Origin: Vigna angularis
Lineage: Eukaryota; Streptophyta; Magnoliopsida; Fabales; Fabaceae
DNA: 64,000 bases
Direction of reading: 5' to 3'
Assembly (NCBI RefSeq): GCF_016808095.1
Contig: NC_068974.1
Coordinates: 62,001 to 126,000 of the forward strand
Below are positions 62,707 through 64,000 of the stretch, in pieces; the first letter of the stretch is position 1, and every line of letters starts with the position of its first letter. Position numbers and translations under genes: made by a program. The notes below the pieces were generated by a model. It had not been told where the DNA came from and did not search any database. It saw only the letters and a program-made list of their open reading frames with translations.

Positions 62707-63912
62707 CTATTTTAGGCCATATAAGGATTTGCGAAGACGACATACCAATCCAGATGACTCCCCCTGAGCAACAAAGCCAGGCGGTTGCTCCATATAAATT
62801 TCTTCATGCAAATCACCATTTAGGAAAGCATTTTTGACATCAAGTTGGTAAAGAGGCCATTGTCGAAGAGCGGCCATGGCAATGAATAGGCGAACAGAGG
62901 GGTGAATAAGACCAACAAAGGGTGTACCTATACGTGCAACAGATGCAGATGTAGTGGAACCAGAGTACTGATGATCCTCATACCATCTGAGAAATTCGTT
63001 GAAGAGTGCAGGTTTGTCTACGGTATTAGATGAAGTAGGATGGTCTGCAGACGGTGATCGGGAAGGTGGATCAGAATTTGCCATTGCTACAGGTCGAGGA
63101 GGACGTCCATGGAGAGCATAACATCTATCAATCTTGTGGCCTAACTTGCCACAATGGTCACATTTTGGACGTCCTTTACTTGGCTTGCGAGACCGACTGC
63201 GATCATCACGTTGAGCAGCCATAACAGAGGAATCATCAGTATGAGGGGATGTCTCAGTGACGAGTTTGCTCGGTATACGCAAAAGAGCAGAACAAGTAGA
63301 AGTAAAGTTGGGTATGACAGGAGAACCCAAAATCTGATCACGAACATGAGAAACATCATCAGAGAGTTCGTATAATGCCAACAACATGAAGAACTTTGAT
63401 CGTTGTTCCAATTCTTCAGCAAGAGTGGAAGCAGGAGGTAATATATCATTAAAGTCATGAAGAAGGGCATGAATTTTACCCAAATAATCTGCCATGGGAC
63501 CAGGATTGCGCGGACCAATAACAGTTAATAGGTCCTGACAAACACCATAAAAACGCTGAGTGTCATTGGTGTATAACAACTTCGCTTGTGCCCATACTTC
63601 TGAACATGTTTCATAGGATCGAAACATTTGTTTCAGTGAGGAGTGAATGGTGGACTTTATAACAATGCATAACTGAGCATCAATTTTCATCCAGCGGGAA
63701 GTGTCATCTATGGGAGCAGTAGTCACATTTTGAGTAAGATGATCTAAGTACCCCTGACTCTTCAACCAAAGTTTGATGTCGGACACCCATGTTGCATAAT
63801 TTGTGCCATCTAACTTGTCAATGGACAAGTGTACATTCACATAATTGGTATATATTGAGGGATCAGAAGATGAGCCACCAATAGAGGTGTTTGTAGACGA
63901 GGAAGACGCCAT
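62707..63912 (-). pseudogene. Copia Gag fused to mid-RT by deletion
   Basis: 401 codons. The N-terminus is a copia gag (LDGTNYATWVSDIKLWLKSQ). A zinc knuckle CDHCGKLGHKIDRC lies near residue 250. A spacer ends at about 330, and the frame then passes straight into RT sequence (RLFIAMAALRQWPLYQLDVK, NGDLHEEIYMEQPPGF). The junction keeps the frame. The frame ends at TAG 62709-62707. Confidence 0.8.
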
Positions 63913-64000
63913 AGAGAGGGAGAAACCCTAAAAATTCAAAGTGCTCCGATTGACGCAACGACCACAGATCCAGAAAGAGGGCGAGGAGGCGATCACAGCG

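Larger units (their letters stand above)
61519..64000 (-). mobile_element. Internally deleted Ty1/copia element, running off the window
   Basis: Minus orientation: gag (63912 downwards), a direct in-frame junction into the middle of reverse transcriptase near 62920, RNase H, polypurine tract at about 61665, and a truncated 3' LTR (61663-61519). Protease, integrase and the N-terminal RT are missing. The 5' LTR, if present, is beyond 64000. Confidence 0.8.

Overview
The window is plant nuclear DNA, AT-rich, with intron-containing genes in a dense bed of LTR retrotransposons and Mutator-like (MULE) DNA transposons. The LTR family, the MULE end sequences and the form of the host proteins suggest a legume, probably tribe Phaseoleae (possibly Vigna). 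The species is an inference; nothing in the window proves it.

Three host genes can be supported. (1) A four-exon minus-strand gene at 666-4376 encodes a 416-residue single-CRM-domain RNA-binding protein, probably organellar. (2) A plus-strand CDC5 gene at 38172-42655 encodes the MYB-domain spliceosome (NTC) component: four coding exons, 966 residues, plus a likely spliced 5' UTR. (3) The last five coding exons of a minus-strand SART3/Prp24-like gene (U4/U6 snRNP recycling; Arabidopsis EMB140 type) lie at 55815-60448. Its N-terminal HAT-repeat exons are outside the window, beyond an intron that holds copia debris. Genes 2 and 3 both act in pre-mRNA splicing; I draw no operon-like conclusion from that.

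The rest is mobile DNA. 5.1-16.8 kb holds four same-strand copies (A-D) of one about 2.6-2.7 kb LTR. 16946-30056 is a MULE with an exact 9-bp target duplication. It carries a two-exon GRF zinc-finger/membrane protein gene. A complete Ty3/gypsy chromovirus (19858-30027) sits inside its right terminal inverted repeat, with 2719-bp LTRs of the same family, about 11 differences between them and an exact 5-bp target duplication. 30902-35739 is a complete Ty1/copia element with an unbroken 1366-codon polyprotein. 43.9-50.5 kb holds an inverted fragment (F) of the gypsy LTR abutting a gag-only, non-autonomous minus-strand LTR element. 50.5-55.2 kb contains decayed repeats, a second small MULE (52752-53878) with GC-rich cargo, and a plastid DNA insertion carrying a trnV-GAC copy. 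61-64 kb holds nested, deleted copia elements running off the window end.

The least expected signal is inside the gypsy LTR. All six distinct copies (A-F) carry a short acidic reading frame ending in the conserved string VEVKAEP or a close variant, directly behind a conserved splice-acceptor-like site. It diverges almost only at silent third positions and has one in-frame 5-codon indel. Upstream, each full-length copy has two conserved donor-like sites and an array of about 35-bp hairpin units whose arms co-vary. This looks like a spliced, selectively maintained gene-like module carried by an LTR. No start codon is evident, and no function can be assigned from sequence alone.
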